A stretch of DNA of 64,000 bases from Niastella sp966212235. Lineage in GTDB: Bacteria; Bacteroidota; Bacteroidia; Chitinophagales; Chitinophagaceae. Shown one piece after another: positions 1 to 8,336 of the stretch (position 1 is the first letter of the stretch; every line of letters starts with the position of its first letter). The position numbers were made by a program, and so were the translations under genes. The notes below the pieces were generated by a model. It saw only the letters and a program-made list of their open reading frames with translations, was not told the DNA's origin and searched no databases. The stretch spans positions 372,001-436,000 of the forward strand of contig CBIHPP010000003.1 of NCBI GenBank assembly GCA_966212235.1. The letters run 5' to 3'.

Positions 1-1017
1 GAATTCAGTGGCCACTTCTTTTTGTACAAAAATTAATTTCAGGGCGGTACAACGTTGCCCGTTAAAAGAAAGCGCTCCCAGTATACATTCGTTGACCGCT
101 ACATCGATGTCGGCATTTTTTGTGACGATAGCGGCATTTTTTGCATCCAGGCTCAATATGGCGCGCAGGCGATTCACTTTAGGGTGTAATTTTTTGAGTC
201 CGTTCGCTACTTTGCTGGAACCAATAAAGGCCAGTACATTCACCTTGCCGCTTTCCATGATCGGTGAAATGATCTCTGATCCCTTACCATATAATGTATT
301 TACGGTGCCTTTGGGAAAAGCTTCTTTAAACGCGTTCAATAAGGGATAATGCGCCAGAACACCGAATTTGGGTAATTTAAAAAGAATGGTATTGCCCATG
401 ATAAGGGCAGGTATGAGGGTGGTGAAAATTTCATTCAATGGATAATTGAACGGTCCCATGCTCAATACCACGCCCAACGGCGCTCTTCTTATTTGGGCAA
501 TGGTGCCCTCTGCCTGTTGAAAACGGGACGACTCACGATCAAGGTCTTTCAATGCATCAATGGTGTCGTTGATGTATTCAACGGTACGGTCAAACTCCTT
601 GGTGGCATCTGCCAGTGTTTTTCCAATTTCCCACATCAGCAGCCTGATCACCAGGTCCCTTTGTTGTATCATTAAGTATACAAACTTTTGCATGCATTTG
701 ATCCGTCCCTCAACAGGCATGGTAGGCCATTCGCCCAATCCGTTTGCGTAAGCTGCTACAGCGGCATCAAGCGCTTCCTGTGATTCTTTGGGTGTGGTAT
801 TAGGTATGCTGCCAAGTAATTTTTTGGTAGGTCCGTTTGGAGAAGGGATGCAAACGGGAGAATAAACGTTTGTGACAGGGCCATCCCAGGGCACCAGTGC
901 GCCGTTCAATAAATATTCTCTTTGATGAATTTCTGTGATCTTGTAATTGTCAGGTATAGTGCTTTCCTCTTTAAATATTTCAGGCAAAGTGCCGCTTCGG
1001 GAATTTGGTTGGTGCAT
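1..1017 (-). CDS. NADP-dependent glyceraldehyde-3-phosphate dehydrogenase-like aldehyde dehydrogenase (3' end outside window)
   Basis: The minus-strand frame opens at the ATG at 1017 and runs off the window edge after 339 codons, so the C-terminal third is missing. The translation carries aldehyde dehydrogenase hallmarks: the cofactor-pocket segment SMGPFNYPLNE, a glycine-rich AFIGSSKVA segment, LSLDAKNAAIV, and the active-site motif NGQRCTA with the catalytic Cys at about residue 323 (codon at 49-51). This set resembles the non-phosphorylating, NADP-dependent GapN group, which oxidises glyceraldehyde 3-phosphate directly to 3-phosphoglycerate in the cytosol. The family assignment is secure; the GapN substrate is inferred from similarity. 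GGAAGA lies about 14 bases before the ATG. The start gives an N-terminus slightly longer than the family core. Confidence 0.8.
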   Translation of the reverse strand, partial: MHQPNSRSGTLPEIFKEESTIPDNYKITEIHQREYLLNGALVPWDGPVTNVYSPVCIPSPNGPTKKLLGSIPNTTPKESQEALDAAVAAYANGLGEWPTMPVEGRIKCMQKFVYLMIQQRDLVIRLLMWEIGKTLADATKEFDRTVEYINDTIDALKDLDRESSRFQQAEGTIAQIRRAPLGVVLSMGPFNYPLNEIFTTLIPALIMGNTILFKLPKFGVLAHYPLLNAFKEAFPKGTVNTLYGKGSEIISPIMESGKVNVLAFIGSSKVANGLKKLHPKVNRLRAILSLDAKNAAIVTKNADIDVAVNECILGALSFNGQRCTALKLIFVQKEVATEF

Positions 1018-1072
1018 GATCTGTATTTTATTCTTCCAAATTTAAACACTTTATATCTTCTGTGAGGGTTAA

Positions 1073-1399
1073 TTAATGCGACATCGATTTCAATCCAACG
1101 ATTGACCCTATCAACGTGGCTATAAAGAACAGCCTCCATAAAGTAGCCGGTTCGTTAAATACAAAGATGCCCATCAGGGCGGTGCCCACAGCGCCTATAC
1201 CCGTCCATACCGCATAGGCCGTTCCGATAGGCAGCGACTGGGTTGCCTTCATTAACAAAAGCATACTGGCCACCAGGGAGAACACGAACGCTGAATACCA
1301 TAAAACCATTTCTGTACCCGTTGAGGCTTTGGCTTTTCCCAGGCTCGATGTAAAAGCCACTTCAAATAAACCCGCGATGATTAAAATAATCCAGTTCAT
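1073..1399 (-). CDS. SMR-family small multidrug/guanidinium exporter (SugE/Gdx type)
   Basis: A 108-residue, four-helix inner-membrane protein of the size usual for small multidrug resistance transporters, which work as dimers driven by proton antiport. The essential membrane glutamate is present (Glu13, in AGLFEVAF), followed by the SugE/Gdx signature LPIGTAYAVWTGIGAVG and the ending GLKSMSH. The signature fits the Gdx (guanidinium export) subgroup better than EmrE. The gene lies 76 bases downstream of a Crp/Fnr regulator on the same strand. No guanidine riboswitch is apparent in that short gap, so the regulator may control it. The substrate is inferred from subgroup motifs only. Confidence 0.85.
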   Translation of the reverse strand: MNWIILIIAGLFEVAFTSSLGKAKASTGTEMVLWYSAFVFSLVASMLLLMKATQSLPIGTAYAVWTGIGAVGTALMGIFVFNEPATLWRLFFIATLIGSIVGLKSMSH

Positions 1400-1475
1400 A
1401 ACTTACAGATTTTATACCTGCAAGTTCGTTTGCGGGAGGCTTGAAAAAATTATCAAATGATAAGAAATGCAGTTC

Positions 1476-2039
1476 TTATTTAAGTTCCGACCGTATGCGG
1501 CTCAGGGATACCGGCGTTATGCCCAGGTAAGAAGCTATATAGGCTAATTGTACTCTTTGTAGTAAGGTGGGATCGTTATTGATTAGATCTTTGTAGCGTT
1601 CCAATGCCGTTTTGCATTGCCTGAATATAAATCGTTCTTCAACTTTTATCAGTTCCTGTTCTGCAAACTTTCTTCCCCAATTGGCAATATGTATATCGCT
1701 GTTGTATAGTTTTCTCAGTTCCTCCGTTTGTATTTCATAAAGCTCGCATGGCTCCAGCAATTCGATGGTTTCGTATCCTTTCTGGTTTTCAACGTAGTTC
1801 TTCATGGAAATAACGGCGTCGCCTTCTTTTCCAAACCAGAAAGTCACTTCCTCATCACCCTGATTGGCATAGGCCCGCACGATCCCTTTTTTAATGAAAT
1901 ATACTTTGGGATCTATCCTGTTCACTTTAAATAAAACATGCGCTTTGGGATAAGTGATCTCGTAGATGTTTTCTTTCAGTAAGGTCTTTGACCGTTCTGG
2001 CAGCGGGAATATATTGTCGATGATGTTGTCAAGTTCCAT
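1476..2039 (-). CDS. Crp/Fnr family transcriptional regulator
   Basis: A 187-residue protein with a cyclic-nucleotide-binding-like beta-roll over roughly residues 20-120 (VYFIKKGIVRAYANQGDEEVTFWFGKEGD) and a C-terminal helix-turn-helix (LAYIASYLGITPVSLSRIRSELK region, near residues 163-187). This is the common short Bacteroidota form. No cysteine cluster that would bind an Fe-S centre as in Fnr is present at the N-terminus. The ligand is unknown. It is transcribed towards the SMR exporter gene, and regulators of this type often sit next to the exporter they control, so local regulation is plausible but not shown. Confidence 0.85.
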   Translation of the reverse strand: MELDNIIDNIFPLPERSKTLLKENIYEITYPKAHVLFKVNRIDPKVYFIKKGIVRAYANQGDEEVTFWFGKEGDAVISMKNYVENQKGYETIELLEPCELYEIQTEELRKLYNSDIHIANWGRKFAEQELIKVEERFIFRQCKTALERYKDLINNDPTLLQRVQLAYIASYLGITPVSLSRIRSELK

Positions 2040-2072
2040 AAAATGGCGAAAATGTTTTGACGATCTCTCTAA

Positions 2073-2888
2073 TTACCCAAACATGATTTTCACAGTTTGA
2101 TAGAACAGCCGGCTTTGAAGGTGCTGCGCCTGTTCGGTAAAGCCCTGCAAGCCGAAGAGACCGGCCGCATTGCCCTTATTGATGGCTATTTCAAGATAGC
2201 CCGCTGCATTAAAGAGCGCCAGTTTTTCACCTTCGTGCACATCCGCATAGGTTTCAACCACCTTATCGATCATTTCATTGCGTTTAAAAACGATCCTGAA
2301 AGGCCGTCCTTTGCGATGTTCTTCAAACTGGTCGCGGGTAATATTTACAACAATATTTTCGAAATGGTCGATAAAGATGATCTGTCCTTCCATCCAGTTC
2401 TCTCCCAACAAGGGTCGTAAATGGTTTTTTTCAATAAAAGGAACATCGGGAATACCGATATCCTGTAAACGGGCGCCCCCATGCAATTGTTGAATGGCCT
2501 CGCCCATCACCTGGGTTAAATACAACGTGTTTTTTATTGCTTTGGGGTCCAGGGGCAGGCCTATGATCATTTCAGGCTTTTCTTCCAGTATCATGGAGAG
2601 CAAACCATTGTCGGCGCATAAAATATATTGTTCCTGGTGCCAGGCCAGTAACAATTGTTCCGGTTTCTTTTCATAGAGATTGAGCAGCAATAAATGAAAA
2701 GAGTGGGAGGGGAACTGCCTGATGGCGTTGCGGCAGATATAAGCAGCCTGGGGATAATTAAATGGGGAGATGGTATGCGACACATCTACCAGCGTAAACG
2801 CCGGGTTGAGTTGCAATAACCGGCCTTTTACTGCACCCACCAGGTAGTCTTGCATACCAAAATCAGAAGTGAGGGTTAGTAAAGGCAT
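2073..2888 (-). CDS. S-adenosyl-L-methionine hydrolase (DUF62 / SAM hydroxide adenosyltransferase)
   Basis: A 271-residue protein starting PLLTLTSDFGMQDYLVGAVKG, the characteristic N-terminus of the DUF62 family with its conserved Asp. The other family motifs follow: the VDVSHTISPFN segment, CADNGLLS in the middle, and IIFIDHFENIVVNI in the C-terminal barrel domain. Characterised members use an activated water to cleave SAM into adenosine and L-methionine. Length and domain order are normal. The protein is cytosolic, with no signal peptide. It is the last gene of a minus-strand group, separated from the upstream SDR by a simple repeat at 2892-3010. Confidence 0.88.
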   Translation of the reverse strand: MPLLTLTSDFGMQDYLVGAVKGRLLQLNPAFTLVDVSHTISPFNYPQAAYICRNAIRQFPSHSFHLLLLNLYEKKPEQLLLAWHQEQYILCADNGLLSMILEEKPEMIIGLPLDPKAIKNTLYLTQVMGEAIQQLHGGARLQDIGIPDVPFIEKNHLRPLLGENWMEGQIIFIDHFENIVVNITRDQFEEHRKGRPFRIVFKRNEMIDKVVETYADVHEGEKLALFNAAGYLEIAINKGNAAGLFGLQGFTEQAQHLQSRLFYQTVKIMFG

Positions 2889-2891
2889 TAG

Positions 2892-3010
2892 AGAAATTAA
2901 GAATTAAAAATTTGAAATGAGAAATGAAAAAGTTTGAAAACTATCGAGGGGATGAGAAACGAAACTAACCTTTTTCATTTGTAATTCTTCATTTCTCATT
3001 TTTCATTTCC
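2892..3010. repeat. Imperfect inverted repeat of simple sequence (family R2: GAAATGAGAAATGAAAAA)
   Basis: The 120-base gap between two minus-strand genes is filled by a purine-rich left arm (about 2892-2940, containing TTGAAATGAGAAATGAAAAA) and a pyrimidine-rich right arm (about 2969-3010, containing CTTCATTTCTCATTTTTCAT) that are imperfectly complementary around a short spacer. A transcript could fold into a long hairpin. A related stretch, CTTCATTTTTCATTCCTCAT, lies at 32443-32465 before the aminotransferase gene, so this is an interspersed family. Confidence 0.65.
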
Positions 3011-3012
3011 CT

Positions 3013-3819
3013 TTACTTGGTGAGTTCATCATTTTTAAAAAAGAATTTATACACCAGCTTATCCGTTAGCGAAGGGAAGAGTTTATTCATAAAGATGGTT
3101 CTTTTACCATTAAAGGTAAGCACCAGGGTACGCTTACGGTGTTCAATGGCTTTTAAAATTTCACGGGAACATGCTTCCGCGCTCATGAGACTGGCCTCGT
3201 CGAGGGGTGATTCACCCTGGGGATTGCCCTGCTCATTCAACGCCACATTGCGGATATTGGAAGCCGTAAATCCCGGGCATACCCACATAACGTGTACGCC
3301 GGAATGCAATAATTCGGTGCGAATGGCTTCCAACCAGCCCTGAAGGGCGAATTTGGAAGCAGAATAAGCGGCGCGGCCGGGTAAACCCCGGTAACCGGCA
3401 ATGGAAGAAACGCCCACAATGGTCCCTTTCCTTTCTAAAATGGAGGGTAATGCATATTTGGTGCAATATACCGAGCCAAAAAAGTTGGTATCCATTACTT
3501 TTTTGATCACCTCAATATCGGCATCGTTAAATAAGGCACGCATACTGATACCGGCATTATTAATGAGAATATCGATACCACCGAAGGTTTTAATGGTAGA
3601 ATCAATAAAGCGCTGGCAATCGGCCTCCTTGCTTACATCGCAGGTGATGGTATGCAGCATCACGTTGGCGTGCTGCAATTGCAGCGTGTATAACTTATCA
3701 TAATTGCGGGCACAGGTAGCAACTTTGGCCCCTGCGGCAATACAAGCGTCAACCAAAGCCTTTCCAATTCCGTCGCTACCACCCGTAATAGCTACAACCT
3801 TATCTTTTAAAAATGACAT
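3013..3819 (-). CDS. SDR family oxidoreductase
   Basis: A 268-residue classical short-chain dehydrogenase/reductase. The Rossmann cofactor motif TGGSDGIG is at residues 12-19, the NNAG structural motif at 87-90, the catalytic serine at 139 and the YSASK catalytic pair at Tyr152/Lys156. The CARN segment after beta-strand 2 (residues 36-39) suggests NADP(H) preference. The C-terminus (KRTLVLTFNGKRTIFMNKLFPSL) resembles the membrane-near tail of DHRS7-like or acyl/steroid-type SDRs. The substrate cannot be read from sequence. The gene is monocistronic on the minus strand, with a short AT-rich upstream region before the tRNA genes. Confidence 0.85.
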   Translation of the reverse strand: MSFLKDKVVAITGGSDGIGKALVDACIAAGAKVATCARNYDKLYTLQLQHANVMLHTITCDVSKEADCQRFIDSTIKTFGGIDILINNAGISMRALFNDADIEVIKKVMDTNFFGSVYCTKYALPSILERKGTIVGVSSIAGYRGLPGRAAYSASKFALQGWLEAIRTELLHSGVHVMWVCPGFTASNIRNVALNEQGNPQGESPLDEASLMSAEACSREILKAIEHRKRTLVLTFNGKRTIFMNKLFPSLTDKLVYKFFFKNDELTK

Positions 3820-4049
3820 AGCGTTACATTTGTAGGTACAAAAATAACGGAGTTAAACCGCTGAAAAAATACAAGTTGAGAAAATAGTTCATGATTTTTT
3901 TTCAAAAAATTTGGTGTGATTTGTTTTTCCCCTATTTTTGCACTCCCAAAATAAACGCACCGATACAAAAAGCGGCCAAAAAGAAGAGAATGAATGAGTT
4001 GAGTGGAGATTTTGGGGAAAAGTTCTTGAAAAAACAGACTTGAAATATT

Positions 4050-4122
4050 GATCTCGTAGCTCAGTTGGTAGAGCACAACACTTTTAATGTTGGGGTCCTG
4101 GGTTCGAGTCCCAGCGGGATCA
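4050..4122 (+). tRNA. tRNA-Lys (anticodon TTT), copy 1
   Basis: A 73-base cloverleaf starting GATCTCG and ending CGGGATC plus discriminator A. The acceptor stem pairs fully with one G-U. The D arm contains AGCTCAGTTGGTAGAGC, the anticodon loop is CTTTTAA with anticodon TTT, and the T arm contains GGTTCGAGTCC. CCA is not encoded. A rho-independent terminator follows at once. Confidence 0.96.
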
Positions 4123-4130
4123 CAGAAACA

Positions 4131-4156
4131 GGCTATCAAATTTGGTAGCCTTTTTT
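4131..4156 (+). terminator. Rho-independent terminator after tRNA-Lys copy 1
   Basis: GGCTATC, loop AAATTT, GGTAGCC (7 bp with one G-U) followed by TTTTTT. Confidence 0.85.
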
Positions 4157-4196
4157 ATTGGATTTATCTTTCAATATAGAATTTTTTTAAAGGGTT

Positions 4197-4269
4197 GATC
4201 TCGTAGCTCAGTTGGTAGAGCACAACACTTTTAATGTTGGGGTCCTGGGTTCGAGTCCCAGCGGGATCA
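4197..4269 (+). tRNA. tRNA-Lys (anticodon TTT), copy 2
   Basis: Identical in all 73 positions to the copy at 4050-4122, 147 bases downstream. Its own terminator follows. The identity and the near-identical terminators point to a recent local duplication or to gene conversion. Confidence 0.96.
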
Positions 4270-4280
4270 CAGAAATGGTA

Positions 4281-4313
4281 AAGAGGCTATCAAAATTGGT
4301 AGCCTCTTTTTTT
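4281..4313 (+). terminator. Rho-independent terminator after tRNA-Lys copy 2
   Basis: AAGAGGCTATC, loop AAAATT, GGTAGCCTCTT, then a T run. The stem is longer than that of copy 1 and is also a plausible terminator for the convergent aldo/keto reductase gene. Confidence 0.85.
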
Positions 4314-4330
4314 ATGTATAGTACAATGCT

Positions 4331-5332
4331 TTATTTCACTATATGTTCATCGAGCAACACCCTGTCGGCATTGCTTAACCGGTTTTTAGCAAGTATTGCC
4401 TGATGCCAGTAAGGATACAGCATCGGTAACCGGCTGACCGTATTTAGCCTTTCACGCTCTTCTTCCGATAATTTTATGCTATGAGCGTTTATGTTATCCT
4501 TTATCTGGTCAAGGTTCCTTCCGCCGATAACAATAGAACTAACCGATGGGCGTCCCAGTACCCAGGCCAGCGCTACCTGGGCCGCTGTTACCTGCTTTTC
4601 TGCGGCAATTGCTTTCAACACATCTACAATACGCCAGAGGCGATCGAAATCCCTGATCGGAGGTTCCGTCCAACCCTTTGCAAAACGTCCTTCGTTCAGC
4701 GTTTGCATTTCCCGGGTGTATTTTCCGGTCAATAAGCCACCGGCTAACGGACTCCAGATCAATGCACCCAGGTCCTGGTCAATGCCAATAGGCAGCAATT
4801 CATATTCGGCCTCCCTTGATTCCAAAGAGTAATGGATCTGTTGCGTCACAAACCGTTGATAACCGTACTCGCGGCTTGTGCCCAGGGCTTTCATGGTGTG
4901 CCAGCCCGAAAAATTGGAACTGCCTATGTAACGGATCTTTCCCTGTTTCACCAGGGTATCCAACGCTTCCAGCATTTCATCCAGCGGCGTAAGTCCATCC
5001 CATTGGTGCATGTAATAAATATCGATTACATCTGTACGTAATCTTTGTAAGCTTTTTTCACACTCCCTGATCAGGTGGTGCCTGGAGAAGCCTTCATCGT
5101 TCACGTTTCCTGTACCAATGGGCATTCTTGCTTTTGAAGCGATCAAAACATTACCGGGGCGCTTTCCGTTTAATACTTCGCCAATGATTTCTTCGGCCAG
5201 TCCGGCTGAATAAATATTAGCGGTATCAATGAGGTTAACGCCCTGTTCAATACAGTAATCAATGATTTTCCGGGCGAGGGGAACATCTACATCGCCTACC
5301 TGTGCAAATTTACCGGAACCGCCGAAGGTCAT
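4331..5332 (-). CDS. Aldo/keto reductase with an apparent N-terminal frameshift
   Basis: A 333-residue NADPH-dependent aldo/keto reductase of the bacterial YghZ/Tas-like type, acting in the cytosol on carbonyl substrates. The catalytic tetrad is present: Asp36 and Tyr41 (DTANIYSAG), Lys67 (IASKARM) and His109 (YYMHQWD). Cofactor-binding GSSNFSGWH and SPLAGGLLTGKY follow. The open frame begins at MTFGGSG, about 20 residues late for the family. The missing start, MEYRQLGRSGIKVSTIT, is encoded just upstream from an ATG at 5390 but in another reading frame. About two bases appear to be lost near 5337-5345, where TITLGTMTFGG would be expected. As read, the protein would lack its first beta strand and may be inactive, or the loss is a sequencing error. 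Confidence 0.85.
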   Translation of the reverse strand: MTFGGSGKFAQVGDVDVPLARKIIDYCIEQGVNLIDTANIYSAGLAEEIIGEVLNGKRPGNVLIASKARMPIGTGNVNDEGFSRHHLIRECEKSLQRLRTDVIDIYYMHQWDGLTPLDEMLEALDTLVKQGKIRYIGSSNFSGWHTMKALGTSREYGYQRFVTQQIHYSLESREAEYELLPIGIDQDLGALIWSPLAGGLLTGKYTREMQTLNEGRFAKGWTEPPIRDFDRLWRIVDVLKAIAAEKQVTAAQVALAWVLGRPSVSSIVIGGRNLDQIKDNINAHSIKLSEEERERLNTVSRLPMLYPYWHQAILAKNRLSNADRVLLDEHIVK

Positions 5333-5489
5333 GGTGCCGGGTGATCGTTGAAACCTTTATACCTGAACGGCCTAATTGCCTGTATTCCATAACTTACACT
5401 TTATTATTATTGTAGAAAAATTTGCTGCAATGTATATATAATCGGTTTTATCTCTTTTAAAAATTTTCCAGACCTTTGCGGGTCAGAAA

Positions 5490-7256
5490 ATGCCCAATCC
5501 ATACATCTCTCTATTGCGCACCGCATGGCATTATGCACGCCATGAACGAAAAAAATACGTACTGGTATATACGTTGTTCTTTTTCGCCAATGTGATCCAA
5601 TCCCTGAATCCCATTCTTTTCGGCTGGTTCATTGGAAAAATTCAGCAGGACACCCGGCGGGTTTTTTATTATGCGCTGCTATACGCCCTTATTTATTTTG
5701 GAATGAAGTTCTGTGAATGGAGCTTCCATGGTCCATCGCGCATCATGGAGCGCCAACTGGCTTTCAATCTCAGTCGCAATTTCCTGATGGAACGTTATCA
5801 CCAGGCCCTGCACCTGCCGGTAAAATGGCACCAGGACCATCACAGCGGCTCCACCATCAACCGGATCCGGAAAGCCTACGAGGCGCTGAAAGAATTTTTT
5901 GATAAGGGATTCATGTATATCCATGCGCTGTGCAAGCTGGTGTTTTCTGTGATTGCCATGTTATATTTCTCTCCGCTGTTTGGCTGCATCGGCATCCTGC
6001 TCGGCATCATCACCATTTGGGTGATCATGAAATTCGACAGGCCCTTCATCAAAACACTCGATGAGGTGAATGAGCAGGAGCACATTGTTTCTTCCACGCT
6101 GTTCGACAGCCTGTCGAACATCATGACCGTGATCACACTTCGCCTCGAAAAAAGCATGGAAACCGGATTGCTGAATAAAATACAATCCATTGCCCGGCCA
6201 TTCAGAAAAAATGCGGTGATCAATGAATGGAAATGGTTTGTGGCCGACATGATGGTCACCCTCATTTATGTAGTGATCGCGGCAGGATATGTTTACCAAA
6301 ACTGGGAATCCGGTCAGGTATTCCCTGTGGCGGGACTGGTTACCCTGCTGGGTTTTGTGTCCCAATTCACCTCTGTTTTCCACGATGTGGCCTGGCAATA
6401 CACTGAAATTATTCGGTACAACACGCATATAGAAACGGCCCGGAATATTGAAAAGGCTTACGAAGAACAACATCGCCCCGATCAACCAACCGATTTACCT
6501 GGTGACTGGCAAACGATTGAGATCAACAACCTCAGTTTCTCGCACCGCAATCAATACGACAACGAACACGCTCCGCAAAGCCTGCATAACCTGCACCTTA
6601 CCATTGGCCGGGGAAAAAAGATTGCCCTCATTGGTGAAAGTGGTAGCGGTAAGAGTACGTTGCTGGCTTTATTAAGAGGACTGTACAATCCCGAGGCAGG
6701 CATGCAATTACTGGTCGATGACAGACCTTTTGCGCTGGCCACCATCAATGAAACCGTAACGCTGTTCCCACAGGAGCCGGAGATCTTTGAAAACACCATT
6801 GCTTACAATATTACACTCGGCCTTCCCTTTGCCGATGCTGAAATTATGGCGGTTAGCGAAAGCGCCCATTTCACCGATGTGATCACCCAGTTGCCTAAAG
6901 GATTGGAATCGGATATCCGCGAAAAAGGGGTGAACCTGTCTGGAGGTCAAAAACAACGGCTGGCGCTGGCTCGCGGTATACTGGCGGCCAGTGAAAGTGA
7001 AGTGGTGCTGCTCGATGAACCCACCAGCAGTGTTGATCCCAAAACGGAAGCAATGATCTATCAGAAAATGTTTGCTGCTTTCAAAAACAAGGCGATCATT
7101 TCTTCCATGCACCGCCTGCACCTGTTGTATCAGTTCGATTATATTTATGTATTGAAACAGGGACGAATTGTAGCAGAAGGAACGTTTGAGTACCTGCGCG
7201 AACACAGCCCCATCTTCCAGGAACTATGGAAGCACCAGAAGGATACTGTTAAGTAA
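5490..7256 (+). CDS. ABC transporter, fused membrane and ATP-binding domains (exporter type)
   Basis: A 588-residue half-transporter that should dimerise. The N-terminal part (to about residue 310) is a six-helix ABC exporter membrane domain. The C-terminal ATPase carries Walker A GESGSGKST near residue 383, the signature LSGGQKQRLALARG near 483, and Walker B VVLLDEPTSS near 505, with a downstream switch His in SSMHRLHLL. The inner-membrane location and an export direction follow from the architecture; the substrate is not indicated. It is transcribed alone. The intergenic region upstream is AT-rich, and the remnant at 7280-7435 follows on the opposite strand. Confidence 0.9.
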   Translation: MPNPYISLLRTAWHYARHERKKYVLVYTLFFFANVIQSLNPILFGWFIGKIQQDTRRVFYYALLYALIYFGMKFCEWSFHGPSRIMERQLAFNLSRNFLMERYHQALHLPVKWHQDHHSGSTINRIRKAYEALKEFFDKGFMYIHALCKLVFSVIAMLYFSPLFGCIGILLGIITIWVIMKFDRPFIKTLDEVNEQEHIVSSTLFDSLSNIMTVITLRLEKSMETGLLNKIQSIARPFRKNAVINEWKWFVADMMVTLIYVVIAAGYVYQNWESGQVFPVAGLVTLLGFVSQFTSVFHDVAWQYTEIIRYNTHIETARNIEKAYEEQHRPDQPTDLPGDWQTIEINNLSFSHRNQYDNEHAPQSLHNLHLTIGRGKKIALIGESGSGKSTLLALLRGLYNPEAGMQLLVDDRPFALATINETVTLFPQEPEIFENTIAYNITLGLPFADAEIMAVSESAHFTDVITQLPKGLESDIREKGVNLSGGQKQRLALARGILAASESEVVLLDEPTSSVDPKTEAMIYQKMFAAFKNKAIISSMHRLHLLYQFDYIYVLKQGRIVAEGTFEYLREHSPIFQELWKHQKDTVK

Positions 7257-7279
7257 GGTTGATATGTAAAATGGAACCA

Positions 7280-7435
7280 CTAAAACCTGTAATCCATTCC
7301 GCCGCTTTTATACAACGCACTTATTTTTTCAATAAAATCAGGTTCTTCTACTTTGAATTTATTAAAGATGGCAATCGCAAATTCTATCATGGCAGCGCCA
7401 TTGGCGGTTATTATATGACCACTGGTTACCAAATA
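7280..7435 (-). pseudogene. Remnant of a DJ-1/PfpI family gene (C-terminal 51 codons)
   Basis: The minus strand carries a 51-codon open stretch ending at the stop codon 7280-7282. Its translation contains VTSGHIITANGAAMIEFAI followed by FNKFKVEEPDF and SGGMDYRF. The GHIITANGAAMIEFA segment matches the conserved C-terminal region of DJ-1/PfpI (class I glutamine amidotransferase-like) proteins. Immediately upstream, in frame, is a TAA at 7436-7438, and no start or nucleophile-elbow cysteine segment can be found, so the rest of the gene is gone. A plus-strand open frame over the same bases (7259-7483) has no recognisable features. Confidence 0.6.
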
Positions 7436-7806
7436 TTATTCCCGGTACATTCAATGAACTTTAGTGCTTACCATTACTTTTGATAAAATGGTTGCCATAT
7501 GCAGATTTATATTACAGCAAATCATGTAAGAATATTCCATACCAGTATAAATGTTGAATATTTTACCCGATTTTTTAATATCATTATCTTATTTTTTTTG
7601 CTCGAGTATTGAATAAATAACATTAAATTTGAATAAGAAATTTATAAAAAGGCATTCTTGAAAGTACGATGCCCTCACATCTTCACCGTTTATCCATTAT
7701 CCCCTGTAGGTATCCTTTTAACCCCTGTAGTGTATCCAATTATCCCCGATTGTAGCTTCTCCATTATCCATTATTTGTATTAGTCTATTATCCACCACAG
7801 CCATTT

Positions 7807-7834
7807 AAAAAATGTGATTATGATTGGCGAAGCC
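7807..7834 (+). repeat. Leader element copy 1
   Basis: AATGTGATTATGATTGGCGA from 7811, continuing AGCC to 7834. The last nine bases, GGCGAAGCC, can form a small GGC/GCC hairpin with a GAA loop, extended here by a T-A pair. It lies 366 bp before copy 2. Confidence 0.75.
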
Positions 7835-7916
7835 ATATGCCGGTCAGCCATTTAGATTTTTTATAAGAGGTTTAGACGGGCCTTAATCGAAAACACCTAA
7901 TATTATGAAATAACAC

Positions 7917-7953
7917 CTGACATATATTTTAAAACGCTTGACATATATTTTAA
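7917..7953 (+). promoter_or_regulatory. Direct repeat TGACATATATTTTAA, two copies 21 bp apart
   Basis: CTGACATATATTTTAA at 7917-7932 and TTGACATATATTTTAA at 7938-7953. The 21-bp offset equals two helical turns, as expected for an operator bound by a protein on one DNA face. The second copy also resembles a -35 box (TTGACA) but no convincing partner is seen. Role inferred. Confidence 0.4.
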
Positions 7954-8157
7954 TTAGTATTATCTTCAAACAGCTTTCCAATCATCCTCTGAACCAGCTG
8001 TAACAAAACAGTCCGTTTTCATTGATGCATTTCGCCTCCATTTAATTAGAAGTTCTTTTTTGTTCTTTAGTACCATTCACCTTTTGTACTGAGTTTATTC
8101 CAATCCATTATTCTTGCTAATACTTTCTCTATCCATTATCCATTTATGGCGATAACT

Positions 8158-8200
8158 TTTTATCAAATACATTAACAATGTGATTATGATTGGCGAAGCC
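8158..8200 (+). repeat. Leader element copy 2
   Basis: TTTTATCAAA (8158-8167), then AATGTGATTATGATTGGCGA from 8177, ending AGCC at 8200. The 24-base core is identical to copy 1. The TTTTATCAAA prefix and the following CTCACGA are shared only with copy 3. Confidence 0.75.
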
Positions 8201-8336
8201 TTATAACTCACGAAACGCCTTTCTTTTATCACTTATTTAAGTTAATCCTTTCTCCATCTATTATTTGTATTAATCCATTCTCCATCCCTCATTGGGACGA
8301 ATCCATTCTCTATCCAATCCATTAATTGTCTTAACC

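Noticed and set aside
3807..4139. Minus-strand open frame with a PAGTRTQDP..YQLSYEI N-terminal part
   Set aside because: The peptide is the reverse reading of the tRNA-Lys gene at 4050-4122, a well-known spurious translation, and the rest has no recognisable domain.
7259..7483. Plus-strand open frame of 74 codons after the ABC transporter
   Set aside because: It is antisense to the DJ-1/PfpI remnant, which explains the sequence better; no domain or start signal.
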